DNA of 45,000 bases from Adiantum capillus-veneris. Taxonomy: Eukaryota; Streptophyta; Polypodiopsida; Polypodiales; Pteridaceae. Of the stretch, positions 31,776 to 41,427 are shown one piece after another. The notes below the pieces were generated by a model. The model made no database searches. It was given only the letters and a program-made list of their open reading frames with translations, and had not been told where the DNA came from. The first letter of the stretch is position 1. Each line of letters opens with the position of its first letter. The position numbers and the translations under genes were made by a program. The DNA lies in contig CM043953.1 in the NCBI GenBank assembly GCA_014529385.2, forward strand, positions 69,694,372-69,739,371, read 5' to 3'.

Positions 31776-33019
31776 TGATCCGAGCCTATCACAAATTTTT
31801 GTTTATCATATTTTGTTGGTTTTCCTTGCTTCTAGAGGTTTACAATAAAAGAAAGAGTGAGAACAACCTCTTGGAAAAATTTTAAAAAAATGATTTTTTC
31901 TTGAGGTGAAAGGTAGAGGGAGAACCTAGTGGTAAAGGGAAGGGAAAATATGTAAATGTGAAAAGAAAAGATATGATGTGGTTGTGGAGCCATGCACCCA
32001 TGATTCAAGGGTCATGAGTGGCTCATATCATCATGGCTTTGGAGCCATATGATGATTCAAACAAATGGGACCCAAGTGGAAGACTTGGTAAAGGAAGAAA
32101 CCATACACATGATTTTGCTGAATTTTTAAAAAATACTTCCACTCCGATCCAAGAAAAGTTGTCTTCATCAAAGTTGTAGCTGATGAGCTGGAGATTCTGG
32201 CCATATTTTTTTTATAATTTTTGCATCTACGGTCTAGGAGATATGGCCAAAATGGTGGACGCCAGTTTTTTCAACTGTGGTGGAGACCACCCCCTCTACC
32301 TTTACACACACACACCCTTCCTTTTTCACATTGAGACCTTCTCTAAAATCAGCCATTAGTCTTCTCACCCTCCTCTCCTTCCTCCTCTCTCTCAAGCTCA
32401 AAAACCCATCAAAGTTCCTCTTCTAATCACCTCTCAAGTCATGCTTAATCTTGTTGTAATTCATAAGTTCTCATTCAACCCCTTCCTATTATTAATAGAT
32501 ATGTATTGATTTTATGTAGATTCTTTACATTTTAAAATAAGGAAGCTCTTGGACTCAAGCTATGGAGGAAGGAGTGAAGACAACACAAGTGATGATGGAG
32601 CTAATTGGTCAACAAATCACTTGGAAGGAGCTTCTTCATTGGTTGAATGTCCCTAATCAAGCTTCATTTGTACAAATTACACTTGGATCTTAACCTCACT
32701 CCTAATCACTCTCTTTCCTATATAAAGAGGCCTTCCCCTTTGTAATTTCAAGCCTCCCTCAGCCCCATTGAGCCTTTGTATCACTCACCATGAGCCCATA
32801 AGCTCATTCATTCACTCTATTCTTGCACATCCTAGAGTGCAAATTGTTTCATGCTAGTAACCTCTCCTCCTCTTACTTATGTTAATTAAGAGAAATGTTT
32901 GATGTGATCTTGGCTAATCCTTGAGTGATTGTTTGGTAATCTATATGCTATTTGTGTTGGAAGTGTTTGAAGTCATCCATTCCTTGTACACACACTACGG
33001 TTAATGCTTCATTCATAGT

Positions 33020-33085
<66 letters not shown>

Positions 33086-33200
33086 TGTAGCGGTCCTAGT
33101 CCACGCTTCCAAGACTAGGTGGTGCCCTCATCTCATTTCCCTTGTGGCGCAATGGAGTTTGTTTTGGTGTAGAGGCCGCCATTCCAAATTTCCTTCGTCA
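31776..33200 (+). repeat. 3' LTR of the gypsy element
   Basis: 1,425 bases, same ends as the 5' LTR (TGATCCGAGCC...TTCGTCA). By eye I count about ten substitutions from the 5' copy, about seven of them transitions, one missing 21-base segment near 32900 and a longer CT tract. TATA box at 32719-32727. Confidence 0.9.
33019..33082. repeat. (CT)n microsatellite in the 3' LTR
   Basis: About 32 CT units, longer than the tract in the 5' LTR. Confidence 0.9.
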
Positions 33201-33570
33201 ACACTACATGGATGGGACATGGATAACAACTAATATGTTCATTGACACCTATAATATGTATTCAAGGCTAACAAATCTGTTGTCTTGTTTATATTGTTTA
33301 TATGGATGCAGGTCAGGACTCTATCTTTACTTAGGATCTTTTTGGCTTTGCTACTATCCATCACTTTCGAACTTGGCCTCTTTCACTTCAGAATAAGTTG
33401 TTCTTAACTATCTTATATACAAAAACACTAGAACAATACCTCATTCTCACTATGATGTACAAAAATGAATCAAAGCCTCTGTTGTTCTTGTGCTAATCAT
33501 TGTCCTTTGTCTAAAGCCAACTGTTATGTTCTTTTATGCATAAATAAAAGTCTAAAAACAACAACACGTC
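33201..33570 (+). repeat. Target repeat, right part
   Basis: This resumes the repeat broken at 24105 and aligns with 34244-34640: ACACTACATGGATGG, GACACCTATAATA.GTATTCAA, GGACTCTATCTTTA.TTAGGAT, CTTGGCCTCTTTCACTTCA and CATTGTCCTTTGTCTAAAGCCA. No protein-coding potential is visible in either copy. Confidence 0.75.
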
Positions 33571-34164
33571 CTAAACACAAGGTTCTCCCAAAATTCTGAG
33601 AAACCAGGACACTGGCTTTGGAGATTTTTGTCTTTAGGCTTTGATGGACCCATTGTCTATAATTCCTTGTTAGGTTGACAAGTGTTAGGGAGTCTTTCCT
33701 TGTCTATAGATCGGATTCCTGCTCATAGCTATTGTAGTCTTCGACTCTCTGGTTTTAGGTTGTAGGTTAATCCAAAATTACTTACCCGTGTAATTATTTT
33801 GATTCTTATGATTTCAACAACATTTTATCTATAAACAAACTACTCTTAGATGGACAATTTGTTTGAGGACTATCCATAAAAATTGGTTAAAGCATGGAAA
33901 GTTTCTATGATTGACTATGAATGGCATCCATATTATTCTCTTCTGGCTAACAAAGCCTTAAAACTCCGACTAGAGTATAATCCTCTCTATTAACATTGTC
34001 ACTTATAGCTCCAATGAGACTCATGTATTTTTTATATGATACAAGAATTTGGCTTCATACTTGACTATTCTATTCTCATCAACTTGATGAGGCAGTAGGC
34101 CCATACTCAATGGGCCTACTGGTGACTCATTGAGTATGGTGCCTGGATTGGCGAGGGCGCGTGC
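33571..34164. other. Spacer between the two target-repeat copies, with overlapping hairpins
   Basis: No gene is seen. Near its end CAGTAGGCCCAT (34093-34104) pairs perfectly with ATGGGCCTACTG (34110-34121), while CCATACTCAATG (34101-34112) pairs perfectly with CATTGAGTATGG (34128-34139). The two 12-bp stems overlap and exclude each other. Confidence 0.5.
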
Positions 34165-34640
34165 ACGCACACACAAACACACACATGCATGTCACTTTCA
34201 TGTGTGTCTTACTATTCTGAGAATGGATACTTGTTGATATTTAACACTACATGGATGGTAGATATAAGTTAAAAAGATATTAAGTAGGACATGGATAGAA
34301 AGTGATAGGTTCCTTGACACCTATAATACGTATTCAAAGCTAACAAATCGGTTGTCTTGTTTATATGGATGCACGTGAGGACTCTATCTTTATTTAGGAT
34401 ATTTTTGGCTTTGTTGTTGTCCATCACTGTCGAACCTGGCCTCTTTCACTTCAAAATAAGTTTTTCTTGACTATCTTATATACAAAACACCGGAATGATA
34501 CCTCATTCTCACTACGATGTACAAAAATGAATCAAAGACTCATTTGTTTTTGTGTTAATCATTGTCCTTTGTCTAAAGCCAGTTGTCTTTTGAAATGTTA
34601 TGTTCTTTTATGTATAAGTCTAAAAATAGCAACACACACA
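34165..34640 (+). repeat. Second, uninterrupted copy of the target repeat
   Basis: This paralogous copy of the sequence flanking the gypsy element runs straight through the insertion point (TTTAACACTACATGG at 34241-34255), giving an empty site. It begins in a CA-rich tract and ends in another. Confidence 0.75.
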
Positions 34641-34673
34641 CACACACACGTGCACGCGTGCGCGCACACACAC
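34632..34673. repeat. Alternating purine-pyrimidine tract (CA)n with CG-rich centre
   Basis: CA repeats flank GTGCACGCGTGCGCGC, an alternating purine-pyrimidine stretch of about 40 bases of the type able to adopt Z-DNA. Confidence 0.7.
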
Positions 34674-35527
34674 ATTGTGAATGGAAAATTTGGATGTCAG
34701 AATGGTGATTCTCTTACTACAACCACCTTACTACAACCAATGATTCTTCTTGTGATCATCACATAGTTTTATCATGGAACAAGCATGACACCATTTTTAA
34801 TGTACCTCAACATTTATTGTTGTAAAAAAACAAAACATAATTTGCACTAAACACTCATGCTTTTGGTAGTACATAGGAAGGGAAATAGATAGATGATACA
34901 TCAGAGCTCCGATAACATGATGCAATGTGAAGAGTACTGTCAAGTTGAAAGGTTGGACATCTTCCCAAATTCCATCTATGTGCCCATAGATTTCTTTCCT
35001 CCTCTCCCCTTTTTTTTCTATAGAATTTTGGTTTTTATCATGCATTTCAGCAATAACACTTCAATTTGAAAAAGTTTTTCATTCATTTTTTAATGTAACT
35101 TATCTTAAACTATTTTGGAAAATTTCTCCATACCTATAGTGTCGTGAGATCTTTCTTACTTTTTGGCAGTCATTAGTAATACTTATGGAGCCATGGCTGA
35201 GATTAAGGTAGTATCCACAGGATTGGTGGTGGTTACATGGATGAGAGTGTGCTCATTTTGAAAACCTCATAATATTTACTTCAATCTAGCAATGAAAAAA
35301 CCAAGAACCCACATATACAGATAGTGGATTACTACTCTTGAGGAATGACATCAAGCGCTACTAAATCACCATGCGTAACTTTTGGGATGCATGATTGCAC
35401 TCCCTCACACACACACACAACTCAGCGACCATCGGTGGTGGCTAAGGATGAGATCTATAACTATATATAGAGCTCAAGTAAAACGCTACAGACCTTTAGA
35501 ACCTAAAGAGACTTGCAAGAAATGCAT

Positions 35528-35586
<59 letters not shown>

Positions 35587-36507
35587 ACACACACAATATG
35601 AGAGTGGATAAATTCTCTCATTAGACGTGGATCTAATACTCAAGGATACATTTTTTAGAGAAGTTACTAATTAAGAGATATTTAAAGTTAAAACAGATTG
35701 AGGTGTAGTACTCTACATAAACAAAAACTTTAGATTTGAGCATGATTAAAATGATGATTAGAACCTTAACTAAGACAATTTTAACATATTTTTTAACCAC
35801 AGTTGAAGCATGAAACCATAGAAAAAGAACAAACATAAACACATATACCACTCACAACAGGTTAGATCTTGAAAAACCTCTTGCAATAAAGAATACATAT
35901 GTGATATGTTGTGCATAGAGGAGGCATAAAAATGAAGGAAGTGTATGCAAAAGAGATTCTCATCTCTAGGAGCATAATAGAAGCCATGAGAAGAGCTTTG
36001 GAAGTAAAGATGAGAAACTATAATTGTATGTACCTTCTAGGTCTTGTTCTTCTGGTTGGAATGCCTAGAATTGGTTCAAGAGAATATGTATATATGTGGA
36101 ATTACTCACCATGCATAGTAGAGGTTGAGGGAAGAAACTCAAGCCCCGAGCGAGATTTATCAAGCAATCCCTAAACCGAGCAATGGAAGGCAAAGTACAC
36201 TATCAAAAAATCCAAACCAGTCAAGTTTTCTCTAGTGATCTCAAACTTCACAACAAAAGATAAAAATGAGATTCCTCCTTTTGCCTCAGAAGAGTTTTAT
36301 GCAAAGAGCTCTCCTTCAACATGGGCTTGTTTATAATGCCCTTAATGGGATGGTGAATGTATTATAGTTCCATTCCTTTGATTTGAAATGGGATGATAAA
36401 ATATCAAGCAGCCCCAAAGGCCCCCGCCCACATGCCAAGGGCACCCCCCGAGAGTTAACTAATGCTCAATGCCAACGCTCAAATTTGAAGGGTTACTTTA
36501 TAAGGCC
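34674..36507. other. AT-rich region without a recognisable gene
   Basis: Short frames at 34797-35045 (reverse) and 35911-36174 (forward, 87 codons) have no motif I know and no convincing start context. A (CA)n microsatellite lies at 35533-35595. Otherwise nothing is identified. Confidence 0.45.
35533..35595. repeat. (CA)n microsatellite
   Basis: About 31 CA units with one TA interruption near 35581. Confidence 0.9.
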
Positions 36508-36511
36508 TTAA

Positions 36512-37849
36512 CACTAGAATGGTAACAGGACACTTTTATGTCCTTGGACACTTTTGTGTCCTGTTAAGTGACCATGTTGCTTGAATTATTTGAAGAGTAT
36601 GAAAATAAATTTCTAGGTGCTATATATCCACAAAGTTGCCTTATGAGCTGAAAAAAACTTAGCATTTTTTTGGAGTACCGATCTCACCATTAACCTTACT
36701 CTTGCACAACATTTTTGAACCTAAACTGTGTGAAAAAACGGGTCCTGTTTTTGGCTTTTTTTCAATTTTTGGCAACTATACCACTCTAAACTTCATGTTG
36801 GTGAGGTTTAGATGGCTAGAGGTTAGGCCTTCATAGTTCTCAACATGTTTCGATGCTTGTAGGGAGAGCTAAGTGTTAAAATTGAAAGTTATGACCAATT
36901 TACAAGAATTGCATAATCCTGTTTTTTTGGCCAAAATTAGCACTTTTATGATTTTTTTGGTGGCTTTCTTGATATCCAAATTCAATTTTGATTGTGTAAC
37001 TATAATGTATAACATAAAGCTGATCTTCCTTGAGTTTTGGGGACCTAATATGCTATATAGCATAGTATATGATGATGGTTGAGTTTTTTGATTGCTGAAG
37101 AATACGATACATTTTAGAGTAGCAAGTATAACTTTCTCAATATTGCTAGTTTCTTAGGCCAATTGTGTATATTTTGTAGGTAGTAACCATATATAATCAT
37201 AGACTACAAACTTGGCTAGATATTGATTAGTTTCTATGGGTTTCTAGAGGTCATAATGCTAAACCCAATTTTTTCATGCTTGCTGTATTTAGCACTTTAT
37301 CATTGCCCCCAAGGTTCCAATTGTAAGAGATCCATTATCCTTTTGACATGCTCCATGGCTCCTTTTGAATCCAAATGCCCAAAGGGTACTAAGAAAACAT
37401 GTATATAGCAACTGTATTGAGCGTGGTTATAGAAACTTTGATGATAGGTCCGCAGAATGGCAAAAATGCAACTTTTTTGTACCTATTCTTTTTGCCCAAA
37501 AAAAATTTAGTGAGGTAAAAGCAACCATATGTTTTGGTCACTAACCCATTGAAGTTAACAGGGCATTTTATCTCATGTCCTACAAAAATCCCCACTCTTA
37601 TTTATATGCAATCAACCGTAAGAAATTGCTGTTTTGGGCAAAATGCACTGGTCCATCAACTTTGGAGGCTTGTAGTGACCAAGGGATGAGAAAAATTACA
37701 AGTTTCTCATTTTTTTCATATGTAGTAGTTATTGAACTATAAGATCATGAAAGGATTTTTCAAAATGAGTGGATCTACTGTGGTTTTGGAAATTTTTCCC
37801 AAAACCTTGAAAGGACACTTTTATGTCCTGTTAGGTTACCATTCTAGTG
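36512..37849. mobile_element. Non-autonomous TIR element flanked by TTAA
   Basis: The left end CACTAGAATGGTAAC (36512-36526) is the exact reverse complement of the right end GTTACCATTCTAGTG (37835-37849). TTAA abuts both ends (36508-36511 and 37850-37853). The inverted similarity continues past a 4-5-base gap into AGGACA. Subterminal words of the form GGACAC-TTTT-GTGTCC recur twice on the left and once on the right. The 1,338-bp interior has no transposase; the longest frame is about 65-70 codons. A TTAA target duplication is the hallmark of piggyBac; the CACTA start would suggest En/Spm, but its 3-bp duplication does not fit (TAA left, TTA right). The superfamily is therefore inferred. Confidence 0.65.
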
Positions 37850-37853
37850 TTAA

Positions 37854-38946
37854 AGAAACTCCCCTTTTCTGTCTGCACAAATTAGAAGGGCATACAACTA
37901 TTTTTTCAAATTTTCTACAGTTTGAAGGATGACATTGAAGGGTAAAACCCCTTGGATTAAGAGAGTTGCAGCCAACTTCTACATCGCCATTACAATTCTC
38001 ATGCACATAACTCCTTTGTATATTACATAACTATCCTTACAGATCAGAGCATAGTTGTTGCTATTTTTGTTGGTTCATAAATGCCTTGTTGCTCCTCAAC
38101 GAGCTATCGAATGCTTGTTGCAGACAATAACTCATTCTCACGAGTTTCGTCCGTGAATAAATAGTGCTCATGCACATGCTACCTATGTTGTACCAACTCA
38201 CCCAGATGGCCTATAGCCCGCAACTTGCACTCTATGCTCTACAGATTGGTAAGCCCAAATCTTTGCGGTCTGTTATGCATCCTACAAATTTAGTGCATAA
38301 CGATGTATGGAGAGTACTCATATCCAATTTTTAATGGAGGCTTCCACACAAGCTTTTTTTCTAGTGGGAACTCCACATGGGTGGAATTAATATGAGGTAA
38401 AAGCTGTGGACATCTAATAACGAGTATGGAACTTGTGAAGATGCTTGCATTAGCTTATCACACACATGGATTCCATGCATGCAATGTTAATAATTATGTG
38501 GAATCCGGAAGTAAATATTGAATATGGGTTCTATGTACACCTTGGTATGCAATTCTATTCTCTAAATTTGCAAGATACACATTAAGACGTCCCCCTTTTT
38601 TTTTTTTGCCATACTCACAATTGTGACTTGAGAAAATTTATATTAACTTAAAGTGAATACAATCTTCCTCAAGCACTACATGTGCCTTGAGGTGGCAATG
38701 ATTCCACAGGGACCTAACACACAACCACAATCGAAACCACAATAGGGGTGCTACGAGAAGCCGCTTGTGTGGTCAAGGCAACTCAATGCATGATGCTACT
38801 CTTTATCGTTACCCTGTTGCTTATTGTTGACCCTCTTCTAGCTCCTACAACATTAAGATACATTATTGGGTCGTCTAGCTAAAGCATGTGCACAAGAACT
38901 TTTGGACAAATTCTCACAATAATTCTCACATTGTGACTTACCTCAA
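37854..38946. other. Unassigned region
   Basis: I see no gene, tandem repeat or terminal repeat here. A run of 12 T lies near 38600. Confidence 0.4.
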
Positions 38947-39024
38947 CATCATGAGCTTCTATGAGGGAGGCACTGCATACCTAGCTAGGTACGACTGGGG
39001 ACAGAGTACGGCCGGCCCGGTGGG

Positions 39025-39273
39025 TGTTAGGAAGGCGGCTAGGGAGGATGAAGCCTGAGAATCACCATGGCTAGGAGAAGGAGCGTGCAAAGATGAGAGA
39101 GAAAAGAGAGTAGGTCGACTCAATGCAAAAATAGAACAACGCTATATTATTGTTGATTGTCTATTACATATATATAGTTTGAACTCTTGCCATGCAATTA
39201 ACATGCAAACTGGACTGCATGTTATAGGGCCTGTACCCACGGACTGACACCTCTTGGGCTTGCATACCCAACA
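39025..39273 (-). repeat. 3' LTR of the TRIM-like element
   Basis: 249 bases, ending on the forward strand at CCCAACA, next to the C-rich strand of the polypurine tract (39274-39290). Confidence 0.8.
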
Positions 39274-40209
39274 ACCCCCCCCCCTCAAGCCCAAACCACT
39301 GACAATGGACTCGAGACAGACAGACCATGGTAGAGTCCAATCACCTGAAACCATGAGTAGAAGTCCCCCCTTGACTATAGCATAGGTGTGTGTGTGTACT
39401 TCCCTCAAACAACCATCAGTGTGGGACATACTAGAACTCGACCAAAACAACAAGGGTGGTCTTACCATTTTAGTTCATGGCAGTGTATATAACCCATACA
39501 ATTTCAACATGATGACAACTGACAAGCATGACAACAACTGACAACAAATAATGTAGAAGGAGGCTTTGATTGAAAATTTATGATGGTTTTGACAATAGAA
39601 AAAAGCTGACAAAACTATGACAGTAAACTGGCAAAAATAGTTGGTGCAAAACTTATACTGTAATCTCGAAGGAGATTCTTCTTCGTTCTTGCAATTGTCG
39701 ATGTGTGCGAACATGTCGTAAAGCTTACTTGGCACTTGGAATATGCCTATGCACCGCATGTATTGCAACTGCAGGCTATCACCTTCTTGATCTTCAATAA
39801 CAAATAAATCTTCATCAATCATAGTCCCAAGAACTTGCCTTGATTTTACACTCACTGGCACATGATGCATGTCATATACCATAGGATGTGTGTGAATAAG
39901 TTCGTGTGAATACCTGCTTGCTTAAAAGGGGTAAATTAAGTTGGACAGTTTTAGAAAAGTGTGAAAAAAAAAAAGAAAACGAGTTGTCTGCTGTGCAGAG
40001 CTGCGCGATGGCGAGCAAGGTAGGTTTACTCACAGCGGGCTGTACAGGCCGATTGGGAAGTACCTGATGTGTCGAAAATCACTGTTGAGGCCAGGGCGAA
40101 ACCTGTGATGCCGGTTTTGTGCGTTTTTTTGCAGGTCGACAACGCCTTTGTTCTCTGTGTAAGCGGCTGCTCCCGCCGTCTCTACTCAAGCCGAGGCTGG
40201 GTTGCCAAA

Positions 40210-40221
40210 GCTCTGATACCA
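40210..40221 (-). other. Primer binding site of the TRIM-like element
   Basis: Reverse strand TGGTATCAGAGC, identical to the standard plant Copia/TRIM site complementary to the 3' end of initiator tRNA-Met. Confidence 0.85.
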
Positions 40222-40223
40222 TG

Positions 40224-40474
40224 TGTTAGGAAGGCAGCTAGGGAGGATGAAGCCTGAGAATCACCATGGCTAGGAGAAGGAGCGTGCAGAGATGAGAGAG
40301 AAAAGAAAGTAGGTCGACTCAATGCAAAAATAGAACAACGCTATTGTATTGTTGATTGTCTATTACATATATATATAGTTTGAACTCTTGCCATGCAATT
40401 AACATGCAAACTGGACTGCATGTTATAGGGCCTGTACCCACAGACTGACACCTCTTGGGCTTGCATACCCAACA
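40224..40474 (-). repeat. 5' LTR of the TRIM-like element
   Basis: 251 bases, nearly identical to 39025-39273; the primer site lies two bases beyond its end. Confidence 0.8.
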
Positions 40475-40537
40475 GTGCCCTCAATCTCAATCGTACCTAG
40501 CTAGGTATGTGATGCCTCTCGAGCAAAAGCTCACGAT

Positions 40538-40779
40538 GTAATTCGTTGTATGAAAAACACTAGAAAAGACTCCGTTTTTCTACATGAGAAAATTTCTAAA
40601 TCTTCTTGTGGTGCCACTAAAGCTAAGATTGAAGCAATAATTAGTCTACACGTAAGCTAGCTTGGAAGTGAAAACCAATATTCAACTCATTTGCAATTTG
40701 TAGTGAAAATTAATGGCGGGCAATATCTACCATAAAACATTTGGATATAAGAAAATTGGATCAGTTGAAACTCATGTTA
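40538..40779. other. Spacer before the CACTA terminus
   Basis: No feature recognised. Its last three bases, TTA (40777-40779), are the expected position of a 3-bp CACTA target duplication. Confidence 0.4.
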
Positions 40780-41072
40780 CACTACAAGAGGTTGTGTGTT
40801 CTTGTGACGCTGTTAGCGACGGAAATACATTGGGTTTTTATAACCCCCGGCGTCGCTAAAACCGTCGCTACCAGCGTCGCTACGAGAGCGTCGCTATAGG
40901 CGTCGCTATAGACGTCGCTATATGCGTCGCTATGAGCGTCGCTATATAGCAACGCTCATAGCGATGCTCATAGCGACGATTATAGCGACGTTTACACAGA
41001 AGACTATAGCGACGCTCATAGCGACGCTACAGAGCCATAAATAGCGACGCTTATAGCGACGCCCGAGAGAAT
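40780..41072. repeat. CACTA terminus and mirrored subterminal array
   Basis: After the CACTACAAGAG end come about eight copies of the core GTCGCTA (40850-40945) in forward orientation, then about eight copies of its reverse complement TAGCGAC, two of them variant (40945-41070). Subterminal repeats of CACTA elements bind the element-encoded TNPA-type protein. Here the two opposed blocks could also fold into a long imperfect hairpin. Confidence 0.8.
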
Positions 41073-41080
41073 ATTTTTTT

Positions 41081-41109
41081 GGTGGCAGGGCATTGAATGC
41101 CCTGCCACC
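41081..41109. repeat. 29-bp perfect palindrome
   Basis: GGTGGCAGGGCATT, one G, then AATGCCCTGCCACC: 14-bp perfect arms. It lies between the array and the 3' end of the Ptta-type gene, so it would be in or near that gene's 3' region on the reverse strand. Confidence 0.9.
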
Positions 41110-41427
41110 CATCAACCATATTGTACTTGATTCACTTTTTAAAAAAAATACAAAGGTAGATAATAGACCCAAAATAGTCACCCACAAGACGCATTGTTTG
41201 CAAAATTGACAATTGTACACATCATAGGCAAAATGAATTGATTGGCAAATATAATAATGACAATTGTACAACATCATAGGCATAAAGAATTGATTGACAA
41301 AAGGAACTGCGGTGACAAATGTAATAATATACATGGTTCAAAAAGACGTATAAAATCCGTCTCATGATACATAAGCTATGAGAAACCCTAAACTAATGCT
41401 ATCTAGCTACGGCTAAACTGACGTCGT

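Larger units (their letters stand above)
24106..33200 (+). mobile_element. Complete Tat-like Ty3/gypsy retrotransposon
   Basis: A 9.1-kb element has all expected parts in order: 5' LTR, primer site, upstream ORF, gag-protease, RT, RNase H, a second archaeal-type RNase H, integrase, PPT and 3' LTR. RT before integrase defines Ty3/gypsy. A second RNase H between the first and integrase, an ORF before gag and the absence of a chromodomain fit the Tat/Ogre group. LTRs differ by about ten substitutions in about 1.37 kb (roughly 0.7%) plus a 21-base indel and CT-length change, so the insertion is recent. ACAC flanks both ends and occurs once in the uninterrupted paralogous site at 34244-34247. Six in-frame stops indicate that this copy does not encode intact proteins unless stops are read through. 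Confidence 0.85.
39025..40474 (-). mobile_element. Short LTR retrotransposon without pol (TRIM-like), reverse strand
   Basis: Two LTRs of about 250 bp (39025-39273 and 40224-40474) begin TGTTGGGTATGC and end CTTCCTAACA on the reverse strand. Two bases after the 5' LTR is an exact TGGTATCAGAGC (complement of 40210-40221), the initiator-Met primer site. Before the 3' LTR is a purine tract GGGCTTGAGGGGGGGGGT. The interior is 0.95 kb and contains a 135-codon reverse frame (39882-39475) with no motif I recognise, plus a stretch of C on the forward strand. With no gag-pol it must be mobilised in trans. LTRs are close to identical apart from a few differences, so it is fairly young. The flanking pentamers (GTGGG, GTGCC) do not match fully. 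Confidence 0.75.
38947..40537. repeat. Inverted-repeat sequence split by an LTR element
   Basis: The left arm (about 38947-39000) and the reverse complement of the right arm (about 40482-40537) share ACATC.TGAGCTT, GAGGCA, and CATACCTAGCTAGGTACGA in order. TACCTAGCTAGGTA is itself a perfect palindrome. The arms lie directly outside the LTRs at 39025 and 40474, so the LTR element landed near the centre of a pre-existing hairpin-type repeat, probably a MITE. Outer termini and target duplication were not found. Confidence 0.5.

Noticed and set aside
36512-37849. Calling the TIR element a CACTA transposon because its ends read CACTAG
   Set aside because: The 3-bp flanks (TAA and TTA) do not match as a duplication whereas the 4-bp TTAA does, and no CACTA-type subterminal array is present.
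41385-41400. CCCTAAA-like words as telomeric repeats beside Penelope-like elements
   Set aside because: Single isolated occurrences only, and not next to either RT relic. Endonuclease-free telomeric elements cannot be claimed.
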